A stretch of DNA of 64,000 bases, taken from positions 1 through 64,000 of the forward strand of contig JAFVIC010000112.1 in assembly GCA_017477935.1 (NCBI GenBank). Direction: 5' to 3'. Shown here in pieces: positions 26,447 to 35,476 of the stretch. Both the position numbers and the translations under genes were made by a program. A model generated the notes under the pieces. That model was not told the origin of the DNA. It did not search any database and saw only the letters and a list, made by a program, of their open reading frames with translations. Source of the stretch: Akkermansia sp. (GTDB lineage: Bacteria; Verrucomicrobiota; Verrucomicrobiia; Verrucomicrobiales; Akkermansiaceae). Each line of letters opens with the position of its first letter. Positions within the stretch are counted from its first letter, which is position 1.

Positions 26447-26475
26447 ATACTACCCCGCCACTAACGCAGAGTCAA
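26447..26475 (-). promoter_or_regulatory. Promoter of the glycosyltransferase operon
   Basis: On the minus strand: TTGACT (26470-26475), a 17-bp spacer and TAGTAT (26447-26452), 6 bp before the ATG. Confidence 0.7.
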
Positions 26476-26500
26476 GGTTGTTTTCCCTATAAGACACGAA

Positions 26501-26530
26501 GAAAGGCAGAACCTTGCGGTTCTGCCTTTC
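26501..26530 (-). terminator. Terminator of rpoA-rplQ
   Basis: A perfect 13-bp stem (GAAAGGCAGAACC / GGTTCTGCCTTTC) with a TTGC loop, 28 bp after the rplQ stop. The T-richness after the stem is modest on the minus strand. Confidence 0.75.
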
Positions 26531-26557
26531 TTTACAAGGTAATTTCTGAAGTAACTC

Positions 26558-27022
26558 TTACTTCTGCTCTTCGGCGGGAGCCTCAGTAGCGGGGGCCTCA
26601 GCGGCAGGAGCCTCGGAAGAACCGGTGCCTACGGTTGTAGCGGGAGCCACGGGAGCGGTAAGCTGGGGCAGATCGATGATCTCGATAAGAGCCATGGGGG
26701 CGCTATCGGTCATGCGCTGGCCGAGCTTCACAATGCGGCAGTAGCCACCCTGACGGTTCTTGGTAGCCTCGGCCACCACGCTGAAGAGCTTGGTGACAAC
26801 CTTGGGCTGGGGCAGAGTGCCCAGAACCTGACGGCGGGCGTGCAGGGAACCGTTCTTAGCGAGGGTGATAAGCTTCTCCACGTAGGGGCGCAGGGCTTTC
26901 GCCTTGGCCAGAGTGGTGGTGATGCGGCCGTGGGAGATGAGGCTGCAAGCCTGGTTGGCAAGCAGGGCCTTACGATGGGAGGCCGTGCGCTGCAGCTTGG
27001 CCTTTTTGACGCCGTGTCTCAT
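26558..27022 (-). CDS. rplQ: 50S ribosomal protein L17
   Basis: 154 residues. The L17 core is clear: MRHGVKKAKLQRTASHRKAL at the N-terminus, SLISHGRITTTLAKAKALRP and a Lys/Arg-rich centre. The C-terminal 35 residues are an Ala/Pro/Glu/Thr tail (for example EAPAAEAPATEAP), longer than in E. coli L17. It lies 60 bp after rpoA, the usual partner, and is followed by a hairpin terminator. Confidence 0.97.
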   Translation of the reverse strand: MRHGVKKAKLQRTASHRKALLANQACSLISHGRITTTLAKAKALRPYVEKLITLAKNGSLHARRQVLGTLPQPKVVTKLFSVVAEATKNRQGGYCRIVKLGQRMTDSAPMALIEIIDLPQLTAPVAPATTVGTGSSEAPAAEAPATEAPAEEQK

Positions 27023-27082
27023 AGTATTTTATTATGATGTATGGTGTTAATAATGAAGTTTTTTTGGAAATAGCGTGGTGCT

Positions 27083-28225
27083 TTATTCGTCGAAATCGTC
27101 CTCGTCCTCATCATCGAAACCATAAGCCTCGATATTGTGGGAGATGAGGGCCTGCAGGTCGGTAGCGCGGGGCTCGTCGGAGTCGCGCAGACGGGGGCTG
27201 CTGCCGGGGGCGGAGAGGAGCTTGGGATCGAACTGCATGCCCAGGGACAGGCCGTGCTGCACGAGCTTCTCCTTAATTTCGTTGAGGGACTTCTTACCGA
27301 AGTTGCGGTACTTGAGCATTTCGCTCTCGGTCTTCATGGCGAGCTGACCCACAGTGGTGATGTTAGCGTTGTTCAGGCAGTTAGCAGCACGCACGGAGAG
27401 CTCGATTTCGTTCACGCTCATGTTGAGCAGCTTGCGCAGCTGAGCGGTGTTGGCATCCGTATCGCCACCGGCGGCGCGGTCGAAGGATACGCGGCGGCTG
27501 TCGCTCTCCACGAACACATCGAGGTGGTGGCGCATGATGCTGGCGGCCTGCAGCATAGCATCGTTGGGGCTCACGCGACCGTCGGTCCACACGTCGAGCA
27601 CGAGCTTGTCGAACTCGGTCATCTGGCCCACACGAGCGTTGTCCACAGCGTACTTCACGCGGGTAACGGGGGAGAAAATGGAGTCAATCGGAATCACGCC
27701 GATGGGGCGGTCCTTATCGTTGTTGTCGTCAGCGGTGTAGAAGCCACGACCGACATTCACCTCGAAATCGCAGTCGAAGATGGTGCTCTGGTCGAGGTGG
27801 CAGATAACCTGGTCCTTGTTGACAACGGAGTAGATGTGGTCCTCCTGAATATCGCCGGCGGTCACAACGCCCTGCTTGGTAACGCGAAGGGAGAGCGTGC
27901 GGGGCTCTTTGCCGTGGTGAGCGAACTTGATTTTCTTGAGGTTAAGGATGATTTCGGTCACATCTTCCACCACACCGGGCAGAGAGGTGAACTCATGCTG
28001 AGCACCGGCGATACGCACGCTGGTGATGGCAGCACCCTCGAGGGAGCTCAGCAGCACGCGGCGCAGGGAGTTACCCAGCGTGTGGCCGAAGCCGGTCTCG
28101 ATAGGCTCAGCGATGAAGGTGATGTGGTTAGGATCCTCCGGGTCCTCAATGCGCTTGAGGGTGTTCGGAATCTCGAAATGGGCCAGTTCAATGACCTCCT
28201 GCTCTTTGTTCAGATCGTCTGACAT
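27083..28225 (-). CDS. rpoA: RNA polymerase alpha subunit
   Basis: 380 residues. The N-terminal assembly domain contains ETGFGHTLGNSLRRVLLSSLEG. The C-terminal domain (about 255-325) carries the DNA- and activator-contact helices (ELSVRAANCLNNANI and LKYRNFGKKSLNEIKEKL). An unusual extra C-terminal tail ends in a run of Asp/Glu (DDEDEDDFDE). The frame extends upstream to 28339 but the ATG at 28225 gives a sensible N-terminus (MSDDLNKEQ). The ribosomal genes rpsM, rpsK and rpsD that commonly precede rpoA are absent here. Confidence 0.97.
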   Translation of the reverse strand: MSDDLNKEQEVIELAHFEIPNTLKRIEDPEDPNHITFIAEPIETGFGHTLGNSLRRVLLSSLEGAAITSVRIAGAQHEFTSLPGVVEDVTEIILNLKKIKFAHHGKEPRTLSLRVTKQGVVTAGDIQEDHIYSVVNKDQVICHLDQSTIFDCDFEVNVGRGFYTADDNNDKDRPIGVIPIDSIFSPVTRVKYAVDNARVGQMTEFDKLVLDVWTDGRVSPNDAMLQAASIMRHHLDVFVESDSRRVSFDRAAGGDTDANTAQLRKLLNMSVNEIELSVRAANCLNNANITTVGQLAMKTESEMLKYRNFGKKSLNEIKEKLVQHGLSLGMQFDPKLLSAPGSSPRLRDSDEPRATDLQALISHNIEAYGFDDEDEDDFDE

Positions 28226-28321
28226 GATTTTTGTTTGGTGTGACCGGGTTTCCCCCCATGCGAGCCAACTTCCACAGGAAATGGAGGACCAACGGTCGGT
28301 TTTATGCAGCTCGCGCGGCGA

Positions 28322-28350
28322 AGAATACACGCAATCCACTTAATTTGCAA
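28322..28350 (-). promoter_or_regulatory. rpoA promoter, followed by a ~95-bp leader
   Basis: On the minus strand: TTGCAA (28345-28350), a 17-bp spacer and TATTCT (28322-28327). The ATG is 96 bp downstream, so this transcript has a long leader, ending in an A-rich stretch without a Shine-Dalgarno sequence. Confidence 0.5.
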
Positions 28351-28442
28351 GACTTTTTTTGAAAAATGTCACATTTTGTTCTATTTTTATGCAATATCGG
28401 CGTTTTTGAACACATTTACAGCATACACACCAAAATAATTGC

Positions 28443-28471
28443 TTGCGCGCGCGCCAATATGATGCTAGATT
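28443..28471 (+). promoter_or_regulatory. Promoter of the CBM9-like gene
   Basis: TTGCGC (28443-28448), a 17-bp spacer and TAGATT (28466-28471). The ATG follows after 7 bp. Confidence 0.65.
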
Positions 28472-28478
28472 GCAGGGT

Positions 28479-29051
28479 ATGCAAACGATCATTTCACCGA
28501 CAGACGCGCCGAAAACGCAACGAATCGAGCAGGAATGGTACGGCAAGGCCATAGAACCGCCGTATGTGTATTGTTTCACCCTGTCAGCCGACGGCTTGGA
28601 ATTCTGCGCTGCGCGCAAAGCCCCGGCGTTGATTCACCCGGATGGTCAATGCGGTGCATTTCAGGCTGAGCTGTGGCGTTACGATGCCGCGGAGTTTTTC
28701 ATCTCCACCCCTGATGGCGGGCGCTACATGGAGTTCAACCTCAGCCCGAACGGCGCCTGGTGGGCAGCTGTTTTCAGCGGCCCTCGGCAAATTGCCCCCG
28801 GGTTCGAGAACTGGCAACCAAGCGGCGTGGTTGCCACCGGTGAGTACAACGGCGATAGCTGGCTATGCCGCGCGCTTATCCCCCATGCCGTATTGCAGGA
28901 AGCAGGCATTAACCCGCGCGATTGCCGCCTGACAGCCGCCGCCATCCTGAACTCCCCTGAGCAGGTATTCTTGACCACCGCCCTCCCCTGCGACACACAG
29001 CCGGATTTTCACCGCCCCGACCTGTGGGAAAAGTGCATTTACAATGCGTAA
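28479..29051 (+). CDS. CBM9/DOMON-like beta-sandwich protein
   Basis: 190 residues, a single domain resembling the family 9 carbohydrate-binding-module-like fold: VYCFTLSADGLEFCAAR, ELWRYDAAEFFIS, GGRYMEFNLSPNGAWWAAVF, and a later WLCRALIP strand. Such domains are often found in secreted enzymes, but here no signal peptide is present, so it is predicted to be cytoplasmic. The upstream in-frame ATG at 28443 lies within the promoter; the ATG at 28479 was chosen. Divergent from rpoA. Ligand unknown. Confidence 0.72.
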   Translation: MQTIISPTDAPKTQRIEQEWYGKAIEPPYVYCFTLSADGLEFCAARKAPALIHPDGQCGAFQAELWRYDAAEFFISTPDGGRYMEFNLSPNGAWWAAVFSGPRQIAPGFENWQPSGVVATGEYNGDSWLCRALIPHAVLQEAGINPRDCRLTAAAILNSPEQVFLTTALPCDTQPDFHRPDLWEKCIYNA

Positions 29052-29063
29052 GTTGAATGAGCC

Positions 29064-29099
29064 GCGGCACCTGCGGTTCTCTCATCCCGCAGGTGCCGC
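29064..29099. repeat. Strong GC-rich hairpin without T-run
   Basis: GCGGCACCTGCGG (29064-29076) and CCGCAGGTGCCGC (29087-29099) are perfect 13-bp inverted copies around a 10-nt loop, 12 bp after the stop of the CBM9-like gene. It probably ends or protects that transcript, although the sequence after it is not T-rich. The rest of 29052-29219 holds no gene. Confidence 0.6.
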
Positions 29100-29219
29100 G
29101 CTCGGCGTACCTTTCAACTATTATGAGATCTCAAACACGGGTTCACAGGGTAGTGAATGAGTATTTACCATAGTATACGCCCCACCCGACAGCAATCTTT
29201 CAGAAAATTGCAAAAAAAA

Positions 29220-29248
29220 TTGCTTTTCGACGCCAAAACAAGTAAACT
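29220..29248 (+). promoter_or_regulatory. Promoter of the 29.3-kb lipoprotein gene
   Basis: TTGCTT (29220-29225), a 17-bp spacer and TAAACT (29243-29248), 6 bp before the ATG. Confidence 0.6.
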
Positions 29249-29254
29249 CAGGGC

Positions 29255-30154
29255 ATGAACCGCCCGAAACTCGCCCTATACCTGATTGTCGGCTCCCTGC
29301 TTTGCAGTTGTCTGAGTCAGCAAATCGGCAATCAGGTTGCATACGAAAAACATGCCAAACCGCTGCATGCGCTTTTCCGGCCGAAACTTACCATCTGCGA
29401 GCAGGAATATACGCGCACCATCGACAGCTGGGTACACAAGGGGAGCAAATACACCATACGGGCTAAAACCCGGTACCCTGTTCACAACTGGCTCATAGAA
29501 GTTGAACACCCGAACGGCAACTGCTACTACCACCGTTCCCCCGAGCCACCTTTCAGCAAAGCCCTGCGTCGCCCCACAGCCGGCACACCAAGCGTGAGCC
29601 ATCACCACGCGGGCGAGCGCCTTACCCTCACCCTCGGACACCTGAACAACGCCCGCGTCACCCTCCACGCTCACAACCTGGGCGTAACCACCCCCAATCA
29701 ACAGACTGATTCCGCAGCCACTGCCGCACTCACCCACGCCGTACAGCAGGGCGGCCACATCTCCCTGCGCTACCACAATGGCCGAGAATACCAACTCACC
29801 GAATGGGAACAAGAAGCGCTGCGCCGTATCCTCCACGGCGCCATAGCCACCCCACAGCAGGCCGACTACTGCACCCTGCGCTTCCATTCCACCGATGGCG
29901 ACCTGCTCTACGAACTGGCGCTCGGTGAATATTGGCCATACAACAGCGGCCCCCACGGCCCCGGAATACCCACCATGCAGGGCGCCATACTTGCCGGCGA
30001 TTATCAGAGAACCTACCTGCACAGCTGGTGGAGTGCCGTCTGCTGTCGCCTCGCCCTGCTTGCCGAACAGAACACCCCGAACGCCAAAACATCGCGCTGC
30101 GGTCCGGGTGCCATCGACGGTACAACCCTCGATATACTGATGAAAAAGCCCTGA
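29255..30154 (+). CDS. Lipoprotein of unknown function
   Basis: 299 residues. A short signal peptide ends in a lipobox (LLCSC, lipidated Cys near residue 19), so it is a membrane-anchored lipoprotein. The rest is polar with several beta-prone stretches and is rich in His and Arg. No family was recognised. A C-terminal third with WWSAVCCRLALLAEQ is less polar. It has its own promoter and no close same-strand partner upstream; greA starts 83 bp later from a separate promoter. Confidence 0.72.
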   Translation: MNRPKLALYLIVGSLLCSCLSQQIGNQVAYEKHAKPLHALFRPKLTICEQEYTRTIDSWVHKGSKYTIRAKTRYPVHNWLIEVEHPNGNCYYHRSPEPPFSKALRRPTAGTPSVSHHHAGERLTLTLGHLNNARVTLHAHNLGVTTPNQQTDSAATAALTHAVQQGGHISLRYHNGREYQLTEWEQEALRRILHGAIATPQQADYCTLRFHSTDGDLLYELALGEYWPYNSGPHGPGIPTMQGAILAGDYQRTYLHSWWSAVCCRLALLAEQNTPNAKTSRCGPGAIDGTTLDILMKKP

Positions 30155-30199
30155 TTTGTTAAAAAATTAAAAAAAATGCAAAAAAAGGTAATTCGGGGC

Positions 30200-30232
30200 T
30201 TGAATTTGACAAGATGCATGCTATACTGTAAT
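30200..30232 (+). promoter_or_regulatory. greA promoter (two overlapping possibilities)
   Basis: TTGAAT (30200-30205), 16 bp, TATACT (30222-30227); or TTGACA (30206-30211), 15 bp, TGTAAT (30227-30232). The ATG is 10 or 5 bp further, so the leader is at most a few bases. Confidence 0.6.
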
Positions 30233-30237
30233 CACGT

Positions 30238-32172
30238 ATGCATGGTGATTTAGAAAAACTCGTGAACGCCGGTAAGATTCCGGCTGACTTCGCAGCCAGG
30301 CTGGACAAATTCTCTCCCGCCAACTACGTCATGCACCCGGAGTGGGGTGTAGGTAAGGTGGAGGCATGGTCACTGGCCAAGCAGCGCGTTAAGATTAATT
30401 TCGAGAAAAATCCCAATTACGTGATGGGCCTCAAGCTGGCATTCAACCAGCTCACCCCTGTGCCCGCCGGGCACTTCCTCGTCACGTGTTTTGAAGACCC
30501 CGCCGGCTGCAAGGCCAAGGCTGAGGGGAAGGAAACGATTCTGGAGTTCATCGCCTTTGTGTTGGAGCACAACTATTCCCTGCGCGAAGGTGTGGAAGAA
30601 GTATTGGAAATGCAGCCCGAGGATCTGGAGAAATACCTCAGCGGCCGCGTGATTGCCGAAGATAACTGGAAAACCTGGTGGGAGAAAGCCCGCGCCGCCA
30701 TGCGCGACGACCCGCGCTTCCGCCTGCCCACCCGTCGTGGTGAGGCTATCGTCACCCGCGAGGCAGCCAGCGCTGCGGACGCTCTGCTGGCCGACTATAC
30801 CGATGCCACGACCCTCGAAAGCTGCGTGCGCATACTCGACCAGAGCCGCCTGGAAGTACTGGACGGTGAGTTTGAGATTGCCGCCAAGCTGGTGAAAGCC
30901 ATGGAGGACGACATCGAGAAGGGTCATGAACCCCAGCACGTGCTGGAGCTCATCATCATTCGCGATGACATTCTCGAAGGCACACACGGCAAGGACGAAG
31001 CCAAGCAGGCTCAGTTCGATGCAGCCCTGACCGCTGCCGGTGTCGAGAAACTCACCACCCTGGCCGAAAAGCTGCAGAGCATTCCTTCCGAAGAGCTGGT
31101 GAACTACGTGGGCGAGCTTTCCGTTGCCCGCCAGAATACCGTCTACACCGCCCTGCCGGAGGCTTATCCCGACAGCTGGCTTGCCTACACAACCAACATC
31201 TTCCTGTTCGGTGGTACCCGCGCTACGGCCGCTGCGGCAGACTTCATCATCGCCAAGGGTGCCAAAGAGCAACTCTTCTCGGACATCATGAACGGCATCT
31301 CGCGCCAGAACCTCAACCCTGATGTACTCATCTGGGTTTGCAAGGAGCGCAATGGCCTGGCTAAAGAGCTTGTCGACAAGACCAAGATGGCCCTGGGTGC
31401 AGCTATTATCGCCGCTATCGAGAAAGACAGCGCCGAGGGTGGCCCCAACCGCGCCCTGCGTCTGCGCAACCTGCTGATGGACGACAAGGAGCTCGCTCCC
31501 GACCTGGTAACCGGCATCTCCGAGCTGGAGGCTCGCCCCTTCGCCAAGTCGCTGTACGACTCCTCCGTGCTGCCGGACCTTGACCGTAACCTGCTGCTGG
31601 CCAACATGATGAAGGTGCATCCGTCCCTTCAGGAGGTTGTGCTCTCCCGCGTGCAGGTGAAGGAGAAGCAGAGTCTGTTTGTCTCCCTTCGCTCTTACGC
31701 AGCCCGTAAGGCCGAGTACGAGGATATCATCAACGTGCGCATTCCCAAGAACAAGCACGACCTCGAAATCACCCGTGCGGAAGGTGACCTTCGTGAGAAC
31801 GGCGGTTATCAGGATGCCAAGGCCACCCGTCAGGTGCTCATGCGCCGCTCCGAAGAGCTCTCCCGCCTGCTTTCCCAGGCCGAGCCGACCGACTTCTCGG
31901 GTACCAGCTGCGAGCAGACCAGCATGGGCACACAGGTTACCTTCCAGACCGACAAGGGCAAGAAGGTGGTCTACACCATTCTGGGTGCATGGGATTCCAT
32001 TCCCGAAGAAAACGTGGTTCCCTACAACTCCAAACTGGGCGCCAAGCTCATCGGCAACAAGGTAGGCGACAGCCTGCGCCTGCCCGTCGAGTTTGGCGGC
32101 GAGCAGGTTAAGATGACCATTAAGTCCATCGCCCCTGCCCCGAAGGAACTCATCTTCCCCGATGAGGCCTGA
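30238..32172 (+). CDS. greA: GreA-type transcription factor with large N-terminal extension
   Basis: 644 residues, about four times normal GreA (158). The last ~150 residues are GreA: a coiled coil with the tip motif EGDLRENGGYQDAK, matching the acidic tip that enters the RNA polymerase secondary channel to promote transcript cleavage, then the FKBP-like domain (GTQVTFQTDKGKKVVYTILG, SPIGxxL-like NSKLGAKLIGNKVGD). The first ~490 residues are helical and include a short domain with HPEWGVGKVEAW, resembling a KOW/CarD-like beta motif. A similarly long GreA is known in Chlamydiae, supporting a PVC-group origin. It stands alone with a terminator behind. Confidence 0.9.
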   Translation: MHGDLEKLVNAGKIPADFAARLDKFSPANYVMHPEWGVGKVEAWSLAKQRVKINFEKNPNYVMGLKLAFNQLTPVPAGHFLVTCFEDPAGCKAKAEGKETILEFIAFVLEHNYSLREGVEEVLEMQPEDLEKYLSGRVIAEDNWKTWWEKARAAMRDDPRFRLPTRRGEAIVTREAASAADALLADYTDATTLESCVRILDQSRLEVLDGEFEIAAKLVKAMEDDIEKGHEPQHVLELIIIRDDILEGTHGKDEAKQAQFDAALTAAGVEKLTTLAEKLQSIPSEELVNYVGELSVARQNTVYTALPEAYPDSWLAYTTNIFLFGGTRATAAAADFIIAKGAKEQLFSDIMNGISRQNLNPDVLIWVCKERNGLAKELVDKTKMALGAAIIAAIEKDSAEGGPNRALRLRNLLMDDKELAPDLVTGISELEARPFAKSLYDSSVLPDLDRNLLLANMMKVHPSLQEVVLSRVQVKEKQSLFVSLRSYAARKAEYEDIINVRIPKNKHDLEITRAEGDLRENGGYQDAKATRQVLMRRSEELSRLLSQAEPTDFSGTSCEQTSMGTQVTFQTDKGKKVVYTILGAWDSIPEENVVPYNSKLGAKLIGNKVGDSLRLPVEFGGEQVKMTIKSIAPAPKELIFPDEA

Positions 32173-32196
32173 TTTCAGCCGGGTATCAGATATTTC

Positions 32197-32228
32197 AAAA
32201 CCGCTGCATGGCAACATGCAGCGGTTTT
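32197..32228 (+). terminator. Bidirectional terminator of greA
   Basis: A 14-bp stem, AAAACCGCTGCATG / CATGCAGCGGTTTT, with loop GCAA. The convergent importer operon on the minus strand can use it too. Confidence 0.9.
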
Positions 32229-32261
32229 CCATATCCGGGGTAAGCCTCTCAATTCACGCGC

Positions 32262-33245
32262 TCAGAGTTCGGCACAAAGGGGGCAAGCCTCGACCATGTG
32301 GTCGGGCGCGACCTCCACGAGCGGAGGGCGGGTATTAAGCGTGTGGCCCGTGCGCTCCAGGCGCTGGCAGAAACGGCACCCACGCACATAGTCGCGAATG
32401 GGTGCAACCTGGCCGGGAATGGTCGGCAGGTGGCTTTTGCGGGGGTATTCCAGGCGCGGCATGGAGGAAAGCAGCGCTCGGGTATAGGCATGGCGCGGGT
32501 TGGCAAAGAGTTCTTTCACCCCGGCACTCTCCACCACTCGCCCGGCATACATGACCACCACGCGGTCACAGTTCTGCGCAATCACACCGAGGTCATGCGT
32601 AATCAGCACTGCGGAGGAGTCCATCTGCTCGCGCAGCTCTCGAATAAGCGCCAGGATTTGCTGCTGCACCGTAACATCAAGTGCAGTCGTGGGTTCATCT
32701 GCAATGATAAGCTCGGGGCGACACGCCAGTGCCATGGCAATAACGACACGCTGGCGCATGCCACCTGAGAGAGAGGCGGGGAATTCCTTTGCGCGAGTCT
32801 CGGGGTCGGGCAAGCGGACAAAATGAAGCATGTTGATAGCCTCAAGCCAGGCGTGGTCACGGCTCATACCGCGGTGCAGCATAAGAGTTTCGGCAATCTG
32901 GTCACCCACACGCTGCACGGGGTTAAGGGCGCTCATAGGCTCCTGAAAGATGATTCCGACCTGCCCACCGCGCAATTCATTAAGCCGTCGGGATTTCATC
33001 TTGAGGATATCTTCGCCGTTGAACAGCACCCGACCATCCAGAATACGCCCCGAGGGGCGCGGCAGCAGGCGCACCAGACTCATGGCCGTTACACTCTTAC
33101 CGCAGCCACTCTCACCCACAATCCCCACGCACTGCCCACGCGGCACACTGAAACTCACATCGTCTACCGCGCGCAGCAACCCTACCTCCGACTCAAAGGC
33201 TGCGGTAAGGTGGTGTACTTCAAGCAGATTGCGGGATGACTTCAT
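32262..33245 (-). CDS. Peptide ABC transporter ATPase (OppD/DppD type)
   Basis: 327 residues: Walker A GESGCGKS near residue 44, Q-loop FQEPMSALNP, signature LSGGMRQR, Walker B LIIADEPTTALD, switch His in ITHD. The C-terminal oligopeptide-transporter extension has four cysteines (GCRFC, CPLC), typical of the Fe-S-like region in OppD/DppD. It powers the YejABE-like importer encoded just upstream (20-bp gap). In E. coli YejF two ATPase domains are fused; here only one is encoded and no second ATPase gene lies in the operon. Confidence 0.92.
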   Translation of the reverse strand: MKSSRNLLEVHHLTAAFESEVGLLRAVDDVSFSVPRGQCVGIVGESGCGKSVTAMSLVRLLPRPSGRILDGRVLFNGEDILKMKSRRLNELRGGQVGIIFQEPMSALNPVQRVGDQIAETLMLHRGMSRDHAWLEAINMLHFVRLPDPETRAKEFPASLSGGMRQRVVIAMALACRPELIIADEPTTALDVTVQQQILALIRELREQMDSSAVLITHDLGVIAQNCDRVVVMYAGRVVESAGVKELFANPRHAYTRALLSSMPRLEYPRKSHLPTIPGQVAPIRDYVRGCRFCQRLERTGHTLNTRPPLVEVAPDHMVEACPLCAEL

Positions 33246-33265
33246 ATCCGATTGGTGTTAAGGAT

Positions 33266-35476
33266 TCAGGACTGAGGAGGCAGCGGAATATCTATTTCCT
33301 GCTCCGGGAAGGAATCCCCATCTGCGCGGGCGCGCAGGGTGCGCTCCTGCTCAGCAGGGTCAATCCAGTACAGGTGGCTGTCGAGGGGGTCGAAATAACG
33401 AGGGGGGCAGAAGTTGCAGTCGGACTCCTGCGGCCATTTGAGCCATCTCCACTGGGCAAAGCGTGTATAAGAGGTAGTCCACCCCGGCACCCAGCAAGCT
33501 TCATCGTGTATGAGTTGCTGCACCCGGTGGTGAGCTGCAACAGCCTGAGCCTCCGTCCGCGCGGAATGGCAGGCAAAAATAGCGGCATCCAACTCAGGCG
33601 AGGCCGTGGCGGTTATATTGTTACCGGCCTTGGCCGGAGTACCATCGGGAGCATAAGCATATTGCGACAGGAAAAAGAGCGACGGGTCGGGGGTGATGGG
33701 TGAAAATCCCCAGGCAAAGATTCCGGCCGTATAATTCTTCTCTTTTATCTTGCCGAAGAACACGGTGTCATCCATCTGCTCAAAACGCAAATCCAGGCCA
33801 CAGGCTGCGGCATCTTCCCGCAACAGGTTCATACAGTTGGCATAGAGCGGGTCTATGCGGGAACTGACCACCACCTGCAATCGGGTACCGTCAGGGCGGC
33901 TCAATATACCGTCACCGCCCTCTTCTGTATAACCGGCACGGGCGAAATACTCACGGGCTTTTTCCGGGGAATAGGGGCGAGCCTTAATTGCATCGTTGGT
34001 ATAGGGGCCGAACCCCATGAAGTATGAGCCCATGCGCTCGTAATCGCCGCGGAACACCGTATTGATAACCTCCTGTATATTCAAGGAGTGTTGCATACCG
34101 AGCCGCACATCCCGATTGTCGAAGGGCGGGCGCGAGCAATTGAGGTGAAAACCGAAACTGTTGCGCGGCCAGATGTTATTGAAGTGTACGCGCTGTATGT
34201 AACCCCGGTGCACGGGCTCCACCTCAAGCCCTTCGTACCAGAAATCGGCATCGCGCGCGGTGAAGACATCCAACTGCCCCAGGCGGAAAAGTTCACGGGC
34301 TTTCGACTGCTCGGCAATGAAAGAATAGACGATTCGGTCAACATTGCAACTGTAGCGCGTGTAGCGACGGTCATTCCCCCACCAGTCAGGCACGCGTTCC
34401 AGGGTCAGTTGCCGTCCCATTACCAGCCCGTCAGCCGCCACACGATAAGCCCCGGTAGTAGGTGCAGGCCGCCACAGGTAGCGCGTGGGGTAATCCGGCC
34501 CGAACTCGGCATAAAACCTCGTGCTGCTCGCCGGTATGGCAGCGTAGTAGGGAGCCGCCGGCATAGGCTCCTGCAGGGTGACAGCTATGGCCTCATTCCC
34601 GAAAACCGTAATCCGGGAAAAACGGCTCAGGTAATACCCGGCATAGAAGGGCTCCGCGGCATAATCAGACGTACGCACAAACAAGGCCGTAATGAAATCG
34701 CGAGAGGTCAGCGGAGCGTCATTGGTAAAGCGGGCATTCGGGTCTATGCGGAAGTAGACAGTGCGCCCATCGGGCGAAATAGCCCATTTCTCAGCTGTAC
34801 CGGGTATGAGTTTCCCGGTACCGGGGTGAATACGCACCAGGGGGATGTCGACGTCATCGTATATATAGCGGCGCGTTGAGTTGTTGCTATTGGGGCCGAA
34901 CTGGCAGAGGGTACCGGGGAATGAGCGCTGCAGCGACAGGCGCAGAGTGCCGCCACGCACCGCGCAGGCACTACCAAGCTCGGGTTGCTCGCCCCCGTCC
35001 TGCCACTGCAGCTCGGGGGGCATGTCTTCAAACTTGCGGTACACCAGGTAGTCGCCCTCACGGCGGCGGTCACCCATAGACAGGCTCTTCTTTATCGCGG
35101 AGCGCATGGCGACGCGGGCGCTCTCGGTCCCGGTGCTGCCGGGGCACCCGGCCAGCACACGGCTGAAGGCGCTCACGCTCTCGGTGCGATGCTCAGCCAG
35201 GGTTGTAAGCACGTAGGCCTCGTTGCGCCTGTTCCAGCGTTCCGTAAAACCGGCAAACCCCTTGGGCATGGTCCAATCGCGGGCAAACGGAGGAACGGCT
35301 TCACTTTCAGCGAAAGCTGCGGGCATGCTCCCATCATTCGGGGCCTGCCAAGCGGGGCCGTCGGCATCGCGCCCGCCATCACAGGCGGTCATACCCAGCA
35401 GGGCACAAATCCCCACCCCGACACCCTTCAGGCAGCAGTGCAATCGGCTCAGTCTGGCTGGTTCTCGTTTCATCAT
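33266..35476 (-). CDS. yejA: Peptide-binding lipoprotein (YejA-like)
   Basis: 736 residues, an extracellular solute-binding protein family 5 member. The signal peptide ends in a lipobox (LLGMTAC, Cys near 32), so it is tethered to a membrane. An early YejA-like segment (GFAGFTERWNRRNEAYVL) is followed by the SBP5 core: IHPGTGKLIPGTAEKWAIS, DGRTVYFRID, and FNNIWPRNSFGFHLNCSRPPF. It delivers peptides to the two permeases. Start: the ATG overlapping the upstream permease stop (ATGA) was chosen; the frame extends 111 bp further without a signal peptide. Confidence 0.88.
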   Translation of the reverse strand: MMKREPARLSRLHCCLKGVGVGICALLGMTACDGGRDADGPAWQAPNDGSMPAAFAESEAVPPFARDWTMPKGFAGFTERWNRRNEAYVLTTLAEHRTESVSAFSRVLAGCPGSTGTESARVAMRSAIKKSLSMGDRRREGDYLVYRKFEDMPPELQWQDGGEQPELGSACAVRGGTLRLSLQRSFPGTLCQFGPNSNNSTRRYIYDDVDIPLVRIHPGTGKLIPGTAEKWAISPDGRTVYFRIDPNARFTNDAPLTSRDFITALFVRTSDYAAEPFYAGYYLSRFSRITVFGNEAIAVTLQEPMPAAPYYAAIPASSTRFYAEFGPDYPTRYLWRPAPTTGAYRVAADGLVMGRQLTLERVPDWWGNDRRYTRYSCNVDRIVYSFIAEQSKARELFRLGQLDVFTARDADFWYEGLEVEPVHRGYIQRVHFNNIWPRNSFGFHLNCSRPPFDNRDVRLGMQHSLNIQEVINTVFRGDYERMGSYFMGFGPYTNDAIKARPYSPEKAREYFARAGYTEEGGDGILSRPDGTRLQVVVSSRIDPLYANCMNLLREDAAACGLDLRFEQMDDTVFFGKIKEKNYTAGIFAWGFSPITPDPSLFFLSQYAYAPDGTPAKAGNNITATASPELDAAIFACHSARTEAQAVAAHHRVQQLIHDEACWVPGWTTSYTRFAQWRWLKWPQESDCNFCPPRYFDPLDSHLYWIDPAEQERTLRARADGDSFPEQEIDIPLPPQS

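Noticed and set aside
30370..32232. A 620-codon minus-strand frame opposite greA
   Set aside because: Antisense shadow; it runs through the greA terminator.
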